From assembly GCA_964610765.1 (NCBI GenBank), contig CAZSWS010000002.1, positions 1 through 64,000 on the forward strand: a stretch of DNA of 64,000 nt, in the 5' to 3' direction. Positions 33,618-42,042 of the stretch are shown in pieces; the first letter of the stretch is position 1; every line of letters starts with the position of its first letter. The notes beneath the pieces are model-generated. The model was not told the DNA's origin. It worked only from the letters and a program-made list of their open reading frames with translations, and searched no databases. Made by a program: the position numbers and the translations under genes. This stretch comes from CAZSWS01 sp964610765 (GTDB lineage Bacteria; Bacteroidota; Bacteroidia; Bacteroidales; Tannerellaceae).

Positions 33618-34763
33618 TTAAACCACAAAACGCCTTGTTAACTTATTCAAACTCATCAGCCAGACAAGCAACCAAGACAAGGCAAAGGTCAATATTGCAA
33701 TCAATACTATTTTAGCAAATACTGGTACGCCGGGAGTATGAGGATAAATCATGTCATAAACAAACTGAACAACTATAAAGTGAGATAAGTAAATACCAAA
33801 AGTAAGTGCAGAGAGTTTTGTCAACCAAGCCTTTGGCTTAAACGATATTTTTTTCACTACTAAATAAACCGCAACTGTCATCATTGATACATTGATACCG
33901 GAGAAATACCAGATAATTTCCAAATGGGCATAACTCCCCGGGAACTTCTCTTGCGTCATAATAAAGCCGCCTGCGGTTATAATATAGCCTATTACAAATA
34001 AGAGGCCGGCAGTCCACAACGTGCGATTCCAACTCCAACTGAGAGGATATTTCTTTAAATAATAAGCCAAAACCACATAACCCAAAAAGCCGGAGAAATA
34101 GTAGAACATACCATAAGGATTCCAATCACAAACTCCCAGCAAACCCATATTTCCATAGTTGCCCTGATAGCCTAACAAAGGAGCAAGCATCTGAACATAA
34201 GGCAAGCACATACTTACCACCCAAATCTTTAAAAAGATTTTAATATCACGCTGAGAAGCTTGTATCAACCATGCACTGATAATAGGTAGAAACAAATAAA
34301 GACCGATAAGCATATACAGATACCACAAAGGAGTAATATCGTAGTTAAAATTAAATATAAACAGGTATAGCTTCTGCAATGTACCTTTTAGTGTGTAGTC
34401 CTCTACCACGATATTGGGGCTAATAATCTCAATACCTGAATTTACATAGAAATAATAAATGATGGGAAGAGCGATGGCCCAAAACAAAAAAGGAAGCAAT
34501 AAGCGTCTGGCTCTACGCTTATAAAATGAAGTCATTTCCATTTGTATAGGGAGTAATAGAACACCGGTTATCATCACAAATAAAGGCACAGACACTCGTG
34601 CTATGGCACCAATAAAAGCCCCGGTTAAAAACTCACTATGGTTGTCTCCAAACTGTCCAACAAATGGATCACAACTATGCGAAACGATTACTAAAAAACA
34701 AGCTAAAATACGCAATACATCTACCCAAGCTACCCGCTCGATTGTCCCCACTTTGGTTTTCAT
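33618..34763 (-). CDS. Acyltransferase-3 family membrane protein
   Basis: A 381-residue inner-membrane O-acyltransferase-type protein with about ten hydrophobic segments. The family motif near the N-terminus is 'RVAWVDVLRILACFLVIVSH', with SH as the probable catalytic His, and 'YKRRARRLLLPFLFW' follows. Members acetylate sugars of surface polysaccharides or lipids. A TTG at 34814 would add 17 residues; the ATG at 34763 lies after the promoter-like TACATTTG (34792-34799) and is preferred. It lies between the two GH123-type genes and is a single-gene unit on the minus strand. Confidence 0.88.
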   Translation of the reverse strand: MKTKVGTIERVAWVDVLRILACFLVIVSHSCDPFVGQFGDNHSEFLTGAFIGAIARVSVPLFVMITGVLLLPIQMEMTSFYKRRARRLLLPFLFWAIALPIIYYFYVNSGIEIISPNIVVEDYTLKGTLQKLYLFIFNFNYDITPLWYLYMLIGLYLFLPIISAWLIQASQRDIKIFLKIWVVSMCLPYVQMLAPLLGYQGNYGNMGLLGVCDWNPYGMFYYFSGFLGYVVLAYYLKKYPLSWSWNRTLWTAGLLFVIGYIITAGGFIMTQEKFPGSYAHLEIIWYFSGINVSMMTVAVYLVVKKISFKPKAWLTKLSALTFGIYLSHFIVVQFVYDMIYPHTPGVPVFAKIVLIAILTFALSWLLVWLMSLNKLTRRFVV

Positions 34764-34791
34764 GGTTTTACTTAAATATGAGTTAGAGCCA

Positions 34792-34799
34792 CAAATGTA
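34792..34799 (-). promoter_or_regulatory. -7 promoter element of the acyltransferase gene
   Basis: On the minus strand TACATTTG matches TAnnTTTG, 29 bp before the ATG at 34763 and downstream of the TTG at 34814. Confidence 0.5.
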
Positions 34800-34919
34800 C
34801 AGATATATTTTCAAGTTAAGTATCTCCCCATTTCTTTTCCCCCTTTACTTCTTTGATTTGTCAACATATTTGAATGAAAAACAAACATTCAGTATAATTA
34901 TAAAACCCTTAGGAGAGGC

Positions 34920-34927
34920 TACCTTTG
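34920..34927 (+). promoter_or_regulatory. -7 promoter element of the second GH123-type gene
   Basis: TACCTTTG matches TAnnTTTG, 75 bp before the ATG at 35003. A single TTTGAAT lies at 34869-34875, related to the direct repeat before the 37026 gene. Confidence 0.5.
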
Positions 34928-35002
34928 TAGCTCAGCTTCAAAGCTCTATTCTTATGAAGCACACAAACACACAGTCCCATCTATAATTAAAAAAAACAAC
35001 GA

Positions 35003-36709
35003 ATGAAGTATCTAAGCATTACTATCGCCACTTCCTGGCTATTGTTAAGTACAAGTCTAAGCGCACAGTCATCAAACAACAAAAACACGAACATCATTTC
35101 GTCCTGGAGCAATACAGAGATTCGTCATACTCCCACCTACATAGATCACCCCCCATTAAATAAAAAATGGGAAACGTCTGCATGGAAAGGAGAACGCATA
35201 CACAACCAATTCATCATACAGGCAAAAGAGAAGCCTGAAAACATAGTAATAATAGTCACAGAACTAACAAAAAGGAATGGAGAAAAGATAGACTCATCTC
35301 GAATTACCGCCGGATTTGAATATGCTGTTTTAACAGACGGATTATCTAAAAACAATACCGGCTGCGGTCTATCACCTCTTTTAACTGACAGAGACTCATC
35401 ATGGGTATATGACCGCATTAGCTTCTCGAAACAGCGAACAATATACCCGGATACTTTATACCCGGTCTGGGTAAGTATCGGCATCCCTCAACAAGTAAAC
35501 CCTGGTAGCTATCAAGGCAAAGTAGTTTTATCGTCAGAAACCGGATATAAACAAGAGCTCAACATTACCTTAAACGTTAGCGGACGCAATCTATCTGAAG
35601 CTAAAGACTGGGATTTTCATCTTGATTTGTGGCAGAATCCTTACGCAGTAGCTAGATACTACGACCTGCACCCTTGGAGTGATGAGCACTTAGAAGCCAT
35701 GCGTCCTTGCATGAAACAGCTTGCAGAAGCCGGACAAAAAGTAATTACCACCACGCTACTTCACAAACCTTGGGGTGAACAAACGTATGATTATTATGAA
35801 ACAATGGTACTTAGATCTAAAAAGATTGATGGTAGCTGGATCTTTAATTACGACATCTTTGACCGCTGGGTTTCTTTCATGATGAGTCTAGGTATAAATG
35901 AACAAATCAATTGTTACACAATCGCTCCCTGGGAAGAGACCTACCAGTATTTTGACGAATCAACCAATACACACCAATATATCAAGGCGAAGATTGGAGA
36001 TCCGGACTATATGGCATATTGGAATGACTTCTTACAGTCATTCAACATGCACTTAAAACAAAAAGGATGGTTCGATAAAGTTACTATAGCCATTGACGAA
36101 CAACCCCTTGAGATTATGCAGCAAGTTATTCATTTCATCAAAACTATCAATCCTGAATTCCGCATATCTTTAGCCGGTGAATATCACCCTGAAATAGAAA
36201 GCGAAATCTACGACTATTGCATTGCTTTTCATGGGGATTTTCCACAAGACGTGAAAGAAAGAAGAAAAAAAGAAGGCAAAAAAACCACATTTTACACCTG
36301 CTGTACTGAAGCATTACCAAACACTTTCACCTTCTCACCCCCGTCTGAATCCGCTTGGTTGGGATGGTATGCTGCCTCAACCCATTATGACGGATATCTG
36401 CGCTGGGCTTACAATTGTTGGAATAAAGAGCCCATGAGTGACTCACGTTTTTCCACCTTTTCTGCCGGCGACTGCTTTCTTGTATACCCTAAAAGCTGGT
36501 CATCTATACGTATGGAAAAACTACGAGAAGGCATTCAAGCTTTTGAGAAGATTAAAATACTTCAGATTGAATACCAAAACAACCCCAAGAAACTCGAACT
36601 AATTCATACAACTTTAAAACCATTTGCAGACAAAGAGAATCTGTACAAACTAGGAGCAGCACAAATGATTAAAGATGCACATGAAAAATTAAAGAAAATA
36701 GGCTTCTAA
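35003..36709 (+). CDS. GH123-type glycoside hydrolase B
   Basis: A 568-residue exported enzyme with a type-I-like signal peptide ending near SLSAQ; there is no lipobox, unlike paralogue A. It shares GH123/DUF4091 architecture with A: DWDFHLDLWQNPYAVARYYD and GQKVITTTLLHKPW in the barrel, and TIAIDEQPLE carrying the Asp365-Glu366 pair. The two proteins are clearly related along the whole barrel but have diverged, so different linkages or substrates are possible. It is followed by a terminator and then the SusCD pairs. The missing lipobox suggests a periplasmic partner for the surface lipoprotein A. Confidence 0.85.
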   Translation: MKYLSITIATSWLLLSTSLSAQSSNNKNTNIISSWSNTEIRHTPTYIDHPPLNKKWETSAWKGERIHNQFIIQAKEKPENIVIIVTELTKRNGEKIDSSRITAGFEYAVLTDGLSKNNTGCGLSPLLTDRDSSWVYDRISFSKQRTIYPDTLYPVWVSIGIPQQVNPGSYQGKVVLSSETGYKQELNITLNVSGRNLSEAKDWDFHLDLWQNPYAVARYYDLHPWSDEHLEAMRPCMKQLAEAGQKVITTTLLHKPWGEQTYDYYETMVLRSKKIDGSWIFNYDIFDRWVSFMMSLGINEQINCYTIAPWEETYQYFDESTNTHQYIKAKIGDPDYMAYWNDFLQSFNMHLKQKGWFDKVTIAIDEQPLEIMQQVIHFIKTINPEFRISLAGEYHPEIESEIYDYCIAFHGDFPQDVKERRKKEGKKTTFYTCCTEALPNTFTFSPPSESAWLGWYAASTHYDGYLRWAYNCWNKEPMSDSRFSTFSAGDCFLVYPKSWSSIRMEKLREGIQAFEKIKILQIEYQNNPKKLELIHTTLKPFADKENLYKLGAAQMIKDAHEKLKKIGF

Positions 36710-36728
36710 AAAGCTTTATTGAATCATT

Positions 36729-36783
36729 AAAAAGGCAGATCAGAGTGGCGTTTTAGAAAGCCTCAATGACCTGCCTTTTTTAG
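36729..36783 (+). terminator. Terminator of the second GH123-type gene
   Basis: AAAAAGGCAG and CTGCCTTTTTT arms with an inner TCA/TGA pair flank a loop of about 25 nt, followed by T residues. Confidence 0.7.
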
Positions 36784-36916
36784 GCGTTTTTCATTATTGT
36801 ATATTATTTACAACCATACACTTTTCGTTTTTAATACTTGTTATGCTTAAAATATTTGACATTCGTATTCTCACTTTAACAGTCCTACAAATCAGAATAA
36901 ATAGCCCTAACTCATG

Positions 36917-36945
36917 TTTGAATAGAATGTATACATTTTTGAATA
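36917..36945 (+). promoter_or_regulatory. Candidate HTCS operator: direct repeat with a 21-bp period
   Basis: TTTGAATA at 36917-36924 and 36938-36945 are on the same face of the helix (21 bp). The 12-bp palindrome AATGTATACATT fills the space between. It lies 33-54 bp before the -7-like TATATTTA. HTCS regulators of the AraC-type bind upstream of susC genes; whether this is their site here is inference. Confidence 0.4.
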
Positions 36946-37025
36946 ATACCTGACCATCCCATTCATAACACACCTGCTATATTTACCGAAGCAATTAAAA
37001 GGATAACTAATAAATCATAATGTAA

Positions 37026-40000
37026 ATGAAAAATGTCGTACTACGAAGTCTAATGTTTACTATATTTTGCTGCTTTTTAGCTGAAAATATCCAGGCAGAA
37101 AAAACAGTAAGCAGGGTTACTTCTCCAAACGGACAAGCAACGGACTTGTTCATGCAATCTCAACCCACCTTTACTATTAAAGGGATAGTGAAAAACAAAC
37201 TAGGCGAACCTTTGTCAGGCATTAATATTGTTGTAGAAGGTACAACCATTGGAACTGCCACTAATGCAGAAGGTCTATTCTCTCTAAATGTGCCATCCGG
37301 CGACTCTAAAGTCAGATTCTCTTTCATCGGATTCAAACCACAAGTCATTCTTGCCCAAGACGTAAACAAACAAAGCATTGTACTGGTTGAAGATAGTGAA
37401 ATGTTAGAAGAAGTTCAGGTAATTGCCTACGGAACGCAAAAAAAGATTACGGTCACAGGAGCTGTATCTTCCGTAGGCACTAAAGACATATTAAAATCGC
37501 CGGTACCAAACTTAGCACAAGCATTAACCGGAAAAATACCGGGTCTTTCAACCATTCAACACTCCGGACAACCGGGAGCTGATGACCCCACCATGTTCAT
37601 CCGGGGTATTAGCTCTTTAGATGCAAAACGTGCAACTCCGCTTATTATGGTTGACGGCGTTGAACGATCTTTTTTTCGTCTTGACCCCAATGAAGTAGAA
37701 AGTGTAACCGTATTAAAAGATGCCTCAGCAACAGCCGTTTTCGGAGTTCGTGGAGCGAATGGAGTTATTCTTGTTACTACTAAAAGAGGAGTAGAAGGCA
37801 AAGCCCAGATATCTGTTTCAACTTCAGCAAGCATACAAAAACCTATTCGCTTATATAAATATGCCAACAGTTATGATTATGCTGTCGCATTTAATGAGAA
37901 GTTAACAAACGATGGTGCGAATCCTGCTTTTAGTGACCACGTATTAGATGCATTTAAAAATCACACTGACCCCCTACTATATCCGGATATGGATTGGATG
38001 GATTTAATCATGAAGCCATCTTCTTTTCAGTCTCAACACAACTTGAATATTTCAGGAGGTACAGATCGTGTACGCTATTTTGCTTCGGTTGGAATTTTAA
38101 CACAAGACGGTTTATTCCGCTCATTTGACTCTGGATACAATTCAAACTTCACATACAACAGGTACAACTATCGGGCTAATTTAGATATTGATGTAACTAA
38201 AACCACCTTATTAAGTGTCAATTTAGGCGGACGTCTAGAAGACACGAGTCAGCCTAATACTAAAGGTAATCTATTTACTTTCCTTACACGCGTCACCCCT
38301 TTTGGTGGAGCCGGTCTATATGATGGAAAGTGGATTCATTCAAGTCCTGACAATATAGGATGGGACAAAGGCTCATTAGAAAATGCCGACCCTTTTGAAA
38401 GCTTTTATGGCAAGGGCTATAATCAAAAAATCTACAATGAAATCAACTTAGACCTATCTGTCAAACAAAAGCTTGATGCAATCACCCAAGGATTATCTAT
38501 CACCATCAAAGGTTCGTACAACAGCGGATATACACATATAAAAAACAGGTATAAAGAAATACCTTATTATACGGCACATCGTAATCCGGACACCGAAGAG
38601 CTATTCTTCCGAAAGTTCAGAGAAGAGTCGCAACTCTATTTCTCAGAAGCTACTGACCGGAACCGAAACTGGTATTTAGAAGGGAGCTTAAATTATGACC
38701 GCAAGTTTGGAAAGCATCATGTAGGAGGTTTGGTTTTATATAATCAATGGCGCGATCAGTATCCCAACCCCGGACAGTTCAGCTATCCAAGTATTCCACG
38801 TGGCTATGTAGGACTCGTCGGGCGAGCATCTTACAACTTTGACAATCGCTATATGACCGAGTTTAACATTGGATATAACGGTTCTGAAAACTTTGCTCCT
38901 GGACATCGTTATGGAGTATTTCCCGCATTCTCTGCCGGGTGGATACTTACTGAAGAAGGCTTTATGAAAAACCAATCAGTCATTAACTACCTAAAGCTTC
39001 GGGCATCTTATGGTATTGTAGGTAATGACCTAATGAATACAACCGCCCGTTTCTTCTACCTACCTGATGCTTATAATCCCTACGGAACAGGCTATAACTT
39101 CGGAACAGATGTGTCTGGCAACCGTGAAGGAGCTATAGAACTTCAAATGGGGAACCCCTTGGTTTCTTGGGAAAAAGCCCATAAACAGAACTATGGTGTT
39201 GACTTTTTCATTTTGGATGAACGCCTGTCAGGAACATTCGATTACTTCATTGAAAAGCGTCACGACATTTTGACCACACGTAACACAGCCCCTAACTTTA
39301 TTGCAATCAAAATGCCTGTGGTAAACATTGGAAAAGTTGAGAACAAAGGGTTTGAGTTTACACTAAAATGGGACCACAAGGTCAATGACTTTAAATACTG
39401 GATTCATACAAATCTTTCTTATGCAAAGAACACCATCATTTATAAAGATGAGATACCTCATAAATACCCATGGTTATATGAAACCGGTCAATCTGTAGGT
39501 CAGCCATTCGGCTTTATCTTTGACGGACTCGTCACCGAAAGTGATATAGAAGCCGGTAATATGCCCGACCACAAACTAACACTAAAACCGGGTGATGCTA
39601 AATACAAAGACCTGAATGGTGACAACATCATCGACGATAATGACCGATGCCCCATTGGCAACCCTACCTACCCTAAACTAACAGCAGGAGCTACGATTGG
39701 ATTCGAATATAACGGATTTGATTTTAGCATGCTATGGGTAGGTACCGGCAAAGTATCTCGTTTCATAAATGATGGACTGCGCGTACCATTTAGCGGAGGA
39801 AACTATGGTTTGCTTCAATACATGGTAGAAGATCGGTGGACAGAAGAGAATGCTGTAAATGCTAAAATACCTCGTTTTTCCGGTGCAGCTAACGCGAACA
39901 ACTACACTCGCAATTCAACTCTTTGGCTTAAAAACGCTTCCTATATACGCTTGAAGAACGTACAACTTGGATACACATTCAAAGGCAACTGGATGAACAA

Positions 40001-40154
40001 GATTCATCTTAAAAACATGCGCATCTATGCATCAGGTGAAAACCTCTTGACATTCGACCATCTAAAGATTGCTGATCCGGAAGCTACTGATAATAAACTA
40101 TTTGAATATCCGCTTCAAATGATATTCAACATTGGCTTAAACCTCAATTTTTAA
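37026..40154 (+). CDS. SusC-like TonB-dependent receptor (second locus)
   Basis: A 1,042-residue outer-membrane importer. A signal peptide (about 1-25) is followed by a carboxypeptidase-regulatory-like domain ('FTIKGIVKNKLGEPLSGINI', about 50-130), the TonB-box region ('EEVQVIAYGTQKKITVTGAV'), the plug ('MFIRGISSLDAKRATPLIMV', 'VTVLKDASATAVFGVRGANG') and the barrel ending NLNF. No STN domain is present, so unlike the ECF-linked SusC it does not look like a sigma-factor transducer. SusD starts 13 bp downstream. Regulation by the HTCS at 48378 is inferred from context. Confidence 0.95.
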   Translation: MKNVVLRSLMFTIFCCFLAENIQAEKTVSRVTSPNGQATDLFMQSQPTFTIKGIVKNKLGEPLSGINIVVEGTTIGTATNAEGLFSLNVPSGDSKVRFSFIGFKPQVILAQDVNKQSIVLVEDSEMLEEVQVIAYGTQKKITVTGAVSSVGTKDILKSPVPNLAQALTGKIPGLSTIQHSGQPGADDPTMFIRGISSLDAKRATPLIMVDGVERSFFRLDPNEVESVTVLKDASATAVFGVRGANGVILVTTKRGVEGKAQISVSTSASIQKPIRLYKYANSYDYAVAFNEKLTNDGANPAFSDHVLDAFKNHTDPLLYPDMDWMDLIMKPSSFQSQHNLNISGGTDRVRYFASVGILTQDGLFRSFDSGYNSNFTYNRYNYRANLDIDVTKTTLLSVNLGGRLEDTSQPNTKGNLFTFLTRVTPFGGAGLYDGKWIHSSPDNIGWDKGSLENADPFESFYGKGYNQKIYNEINLDLSVKQKLDAITQGLSITIKGSYNSGYTHIKNRYKEIPYYTAHRNPDTEELFFRKFREESQLYFSEATDRNRNWYLEGSLNYDRKFGKHHVGGLVLYNQWRDQYPNPGQFSYPSIPRGYVGLVGRASYNFDNRYMTEFNIGYNGSENFAPGHRYGVFPAFSAGWILTEEGFMKNQSVINYLKLRASYGIVGNDLMNTTARFFYLPDAYNPYGTGYNFGTDVSGNREGAIELQMGNPLVSWEKAHKQNYGVDFFILDERLSGTFDYFIEKRHDILTTRNTAPNFIAIKMPVVNIGKVENKGFEFTLKWDHKVNDFKYWIHTNLSYAKNTIIYKDEIPHKYPWLYETGQSVGQPFGFIFDGLVTESDIEAGNMPDHKLTLKPGDAKYKDLNGDNIIDDNDRCPIGNPTYPKLTAGATIGFEYNGFDFSMLWVGTGKVSRFINDGLRVPFSGGNYGLLQYMVEDRWTEENAVNAKIPRFSGAANANNYTRNSTLWLKNASYIRLKNVQLGYTFKGNWMNKIHLKNMRIYASGENLLTFDHLKIADPEATDNKLFEYPLQMIFNIGLNLNF

Positions 40155-40167
40155 TTTGATTCTAAAA

Positions 40168-42006
40168 ATGATAAACATGACACGTTTAATATTCAAACAA
40201 ATAAGTGTTGCTATCCTACTGATATTTACCCTTAACGCATGTCAGGATTTAAAATTTGGTAACGACTTTCTCGAAAAAGCTCCATCAAATGATGTAGATA
40301 TAGACGTTATTTATTCGAGCGCACAATATGCTCGTACAGCACTATGGAGCGCATATGCCACCTTGCACTACGGTCTGAATTTGGGGAACCAAGGCAATCA
40401 GCTCATGGGGTCTGACCCACTAGACTGCTTGACAGACTTGGTCTACTCTAATGTATGGACCGACGGAGTTTCCGGTGCTGCAATCCACTACAATGGTACT
40501 TACACTGCTGATTATGAAAACAACGGATATTCATCCAAATACAGCTACTACCAAAGACCTTGTTGGTTAGGTATTCGCAGAGCTTGGTTATTTATAGAAA
40601 ATGTAGACCGCGTACCTGATATGTCAGAAGATGAAAAAAAGAGGCTAAAAGGAGAAGCTAAAGTAATCGTTGCAATGCACCACAGCGACCTCCTTCGCCA
40701 CTACGGAGGGATACCTATCATAGACCATGCATACACAGCTAATGAAGATATGACGAAAGAGCGTGGAACTATACAAGAAACAATCGATTTTATAGTAAAG
40801 CTTCTGGATGAAGCAATGGCTGATTTACCCTGGGCTATGCCAGCAAGTGAAAACAAAGAATGGGAAGGACGTCTTACTAAAGCTTCTGCAATGGCTTTGA
40901 AAGCCCGTATGTTATTGTTTGTAGCCAGTCCTTTATTTAATGACAGCAAACCCTACATGGAAGGAGATGCTGCCAATAAGCATAATGTTTGGCTTGGCGG
41001 ATATAAAGAGGAACTATGGGAAAGAGCATTAACAGCTCACAAAGAATTCTTTGACGAATTAGCTAAAAACGGACAATATGGTTTAGTCACGAAGTCTGAC
41101 CCTCGACAAGCATTCCGCTCAGGCTATTTGGACCGTGGAACCGGAGAAACACTCATAGCAACTCACTATGGCTATACAGTGCCTGACTTTTGGACTTGGG
41201 AGTGGAGCTTTTATGAAACAGCCGGAGAGATGGGTACTGCCTGTGGAACTCAGGAGTTGGTCGATATGTTTCCAATGATTGATGGACTTCCTATCACAGA
41301 AAGCCCACTCTATGACCCTAAAAAACCTTACAGTCAACGCGACCCTCGTCTTTATGAAACGGTGGTAGTAAATGGCGATAAATACTATGGAGGCACAGCC
41401 GATATTTATGTAGGAGGACGCCATTATCAGGAGTTTGAAGGTTCGTACGGAGCGTTTATGTCCGGTTATCGTCCTCGCAAATTTGTCCTTGATGGAGGGG
41501 GTGGACCTGTATATGAATGGCCGGCTGAAGTATCAGGTAAAGTGGTTCAATGGCCTTATTTACGTTTACCCGAATTATACTTAGGTTATGCAGAAGCTCT
41601 TTGCCAAACAAATGGGAATATGAATTTGGCTTATGAGTGTGTCAACAAGCTGCGTGACCGTGTAGGTGTTGGTCACTTAAAGAAAGGATTAAATAAAACT
41701 GAATTTCTAGACGCATTACTTACAGAACGCGCTTGCGAATTTGCGTATGAAGAAGTCCGCTGGTTTGACATGATACGCTACAAACGAGTAGATATTTTTC
41801 AGAAAACACCTCACCGAGTAGTTATCACTAAAAACCACGAGACAGGAGAATTCAACTATGAGTATAAGCTGTTTAAACCAGCTGAAAACGGAGAGCTTAG
41901 ACAATGGGCTAACCCGGGCAATTTCTCACCCAAATGGTACTTAAGTGCATTCCCCAGTAATGAGATAAACAAAGCCTATGGGCTCATACAAAATCCTGGA
42001 TGGTAA
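40168..42006 (+). CDS. SusD-like lipoprotein (second locus, first pair)
   Basis: About 612 residues, RagB/SusD family. Signal peptide with lipobox TLNAC near residue 25. The C-terminal region has 'LLTERACEFAYEEVRWFDMI', the conserved ER-x-x-EFxxE-x-x-RWxDxxR signature. Helical repeats and the QNPGW C-terminus fit. Starts at TTG 40156 and ATG 40177 are also possible; the signal peptide reads best from 40168 or 40177. It would cap the SusC encoded 13 bp upstream; SusC number three follows after 36 bp. Confidence 0.92.
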   Translation: MINMTRLIFKQISVAILLIFTLNACQDLKFGNDFLEKAPSNDVDIDVIYSSAQYARTALWSAYATLHYGLNLGNQGNQLMGSDPLDCLTDLVYSNVWTDGVSGAAIHYNGTYTADYENNGYSSKYSYYQRPCWLGIRRAWLFIENVDRVPDMSEDEKKRLKGEAKVIVAMHHSDLLRHYGGIPIIDHAYTANEDMTKERGTIQETIDFIVKLLDEAMADLPWAMPASENKEWEGRLTKASAMALKARMLLFVASPLFNDSKPYMEGDAANKHNVWLGGYKEELWERALTAHKEFFDELAKNGQYGLVTKSDPRQAFRSGYLDRGTGETLIATHYGYTVPDFWTWEWSFYETAGEMGTACGTQELVDMFPMIDGLPITESPLYDPKKPYSQRDPRLYETVVVNGDKYYGGTADIYVGGRHYQEFEGSYGAFMSGYRPRKFVLDGGGGPVYEWPAEVSGKVVQWPYLRLPELYLGYAEALCQTNGNMNLAYECVNKLRDRVGVGHLKKGLNKTEFLDALLTERACEFAYEEVRWFDMIRYKRVDIFQKTPHRVVITKNHETGEFNYEYKLFKPAENGELRQWANPGNFSPKWYLSAFPSNEINKAYGLIQNPGW

Positions 42007-42042
42007 TAGTTTTAATTACCCAATACAAAATTCGAAAACAAC

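Larger units (their letters stand above)
36710..37025. other. Regulatory gap upstream of the second SusCD unit
   Basis: The 316-bp gap holds the terminator at 36729-36783, then an A+T-rich stretch, a direct repeat TTTGAATA (36917-36924 and 36938-36945), the palindrome AATGTATACATT (36926-36937) between them, and a near-consensus TATATTTA (36978-36985) before the ATG at 37026. No gene is seen. Confidence 0.6.
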
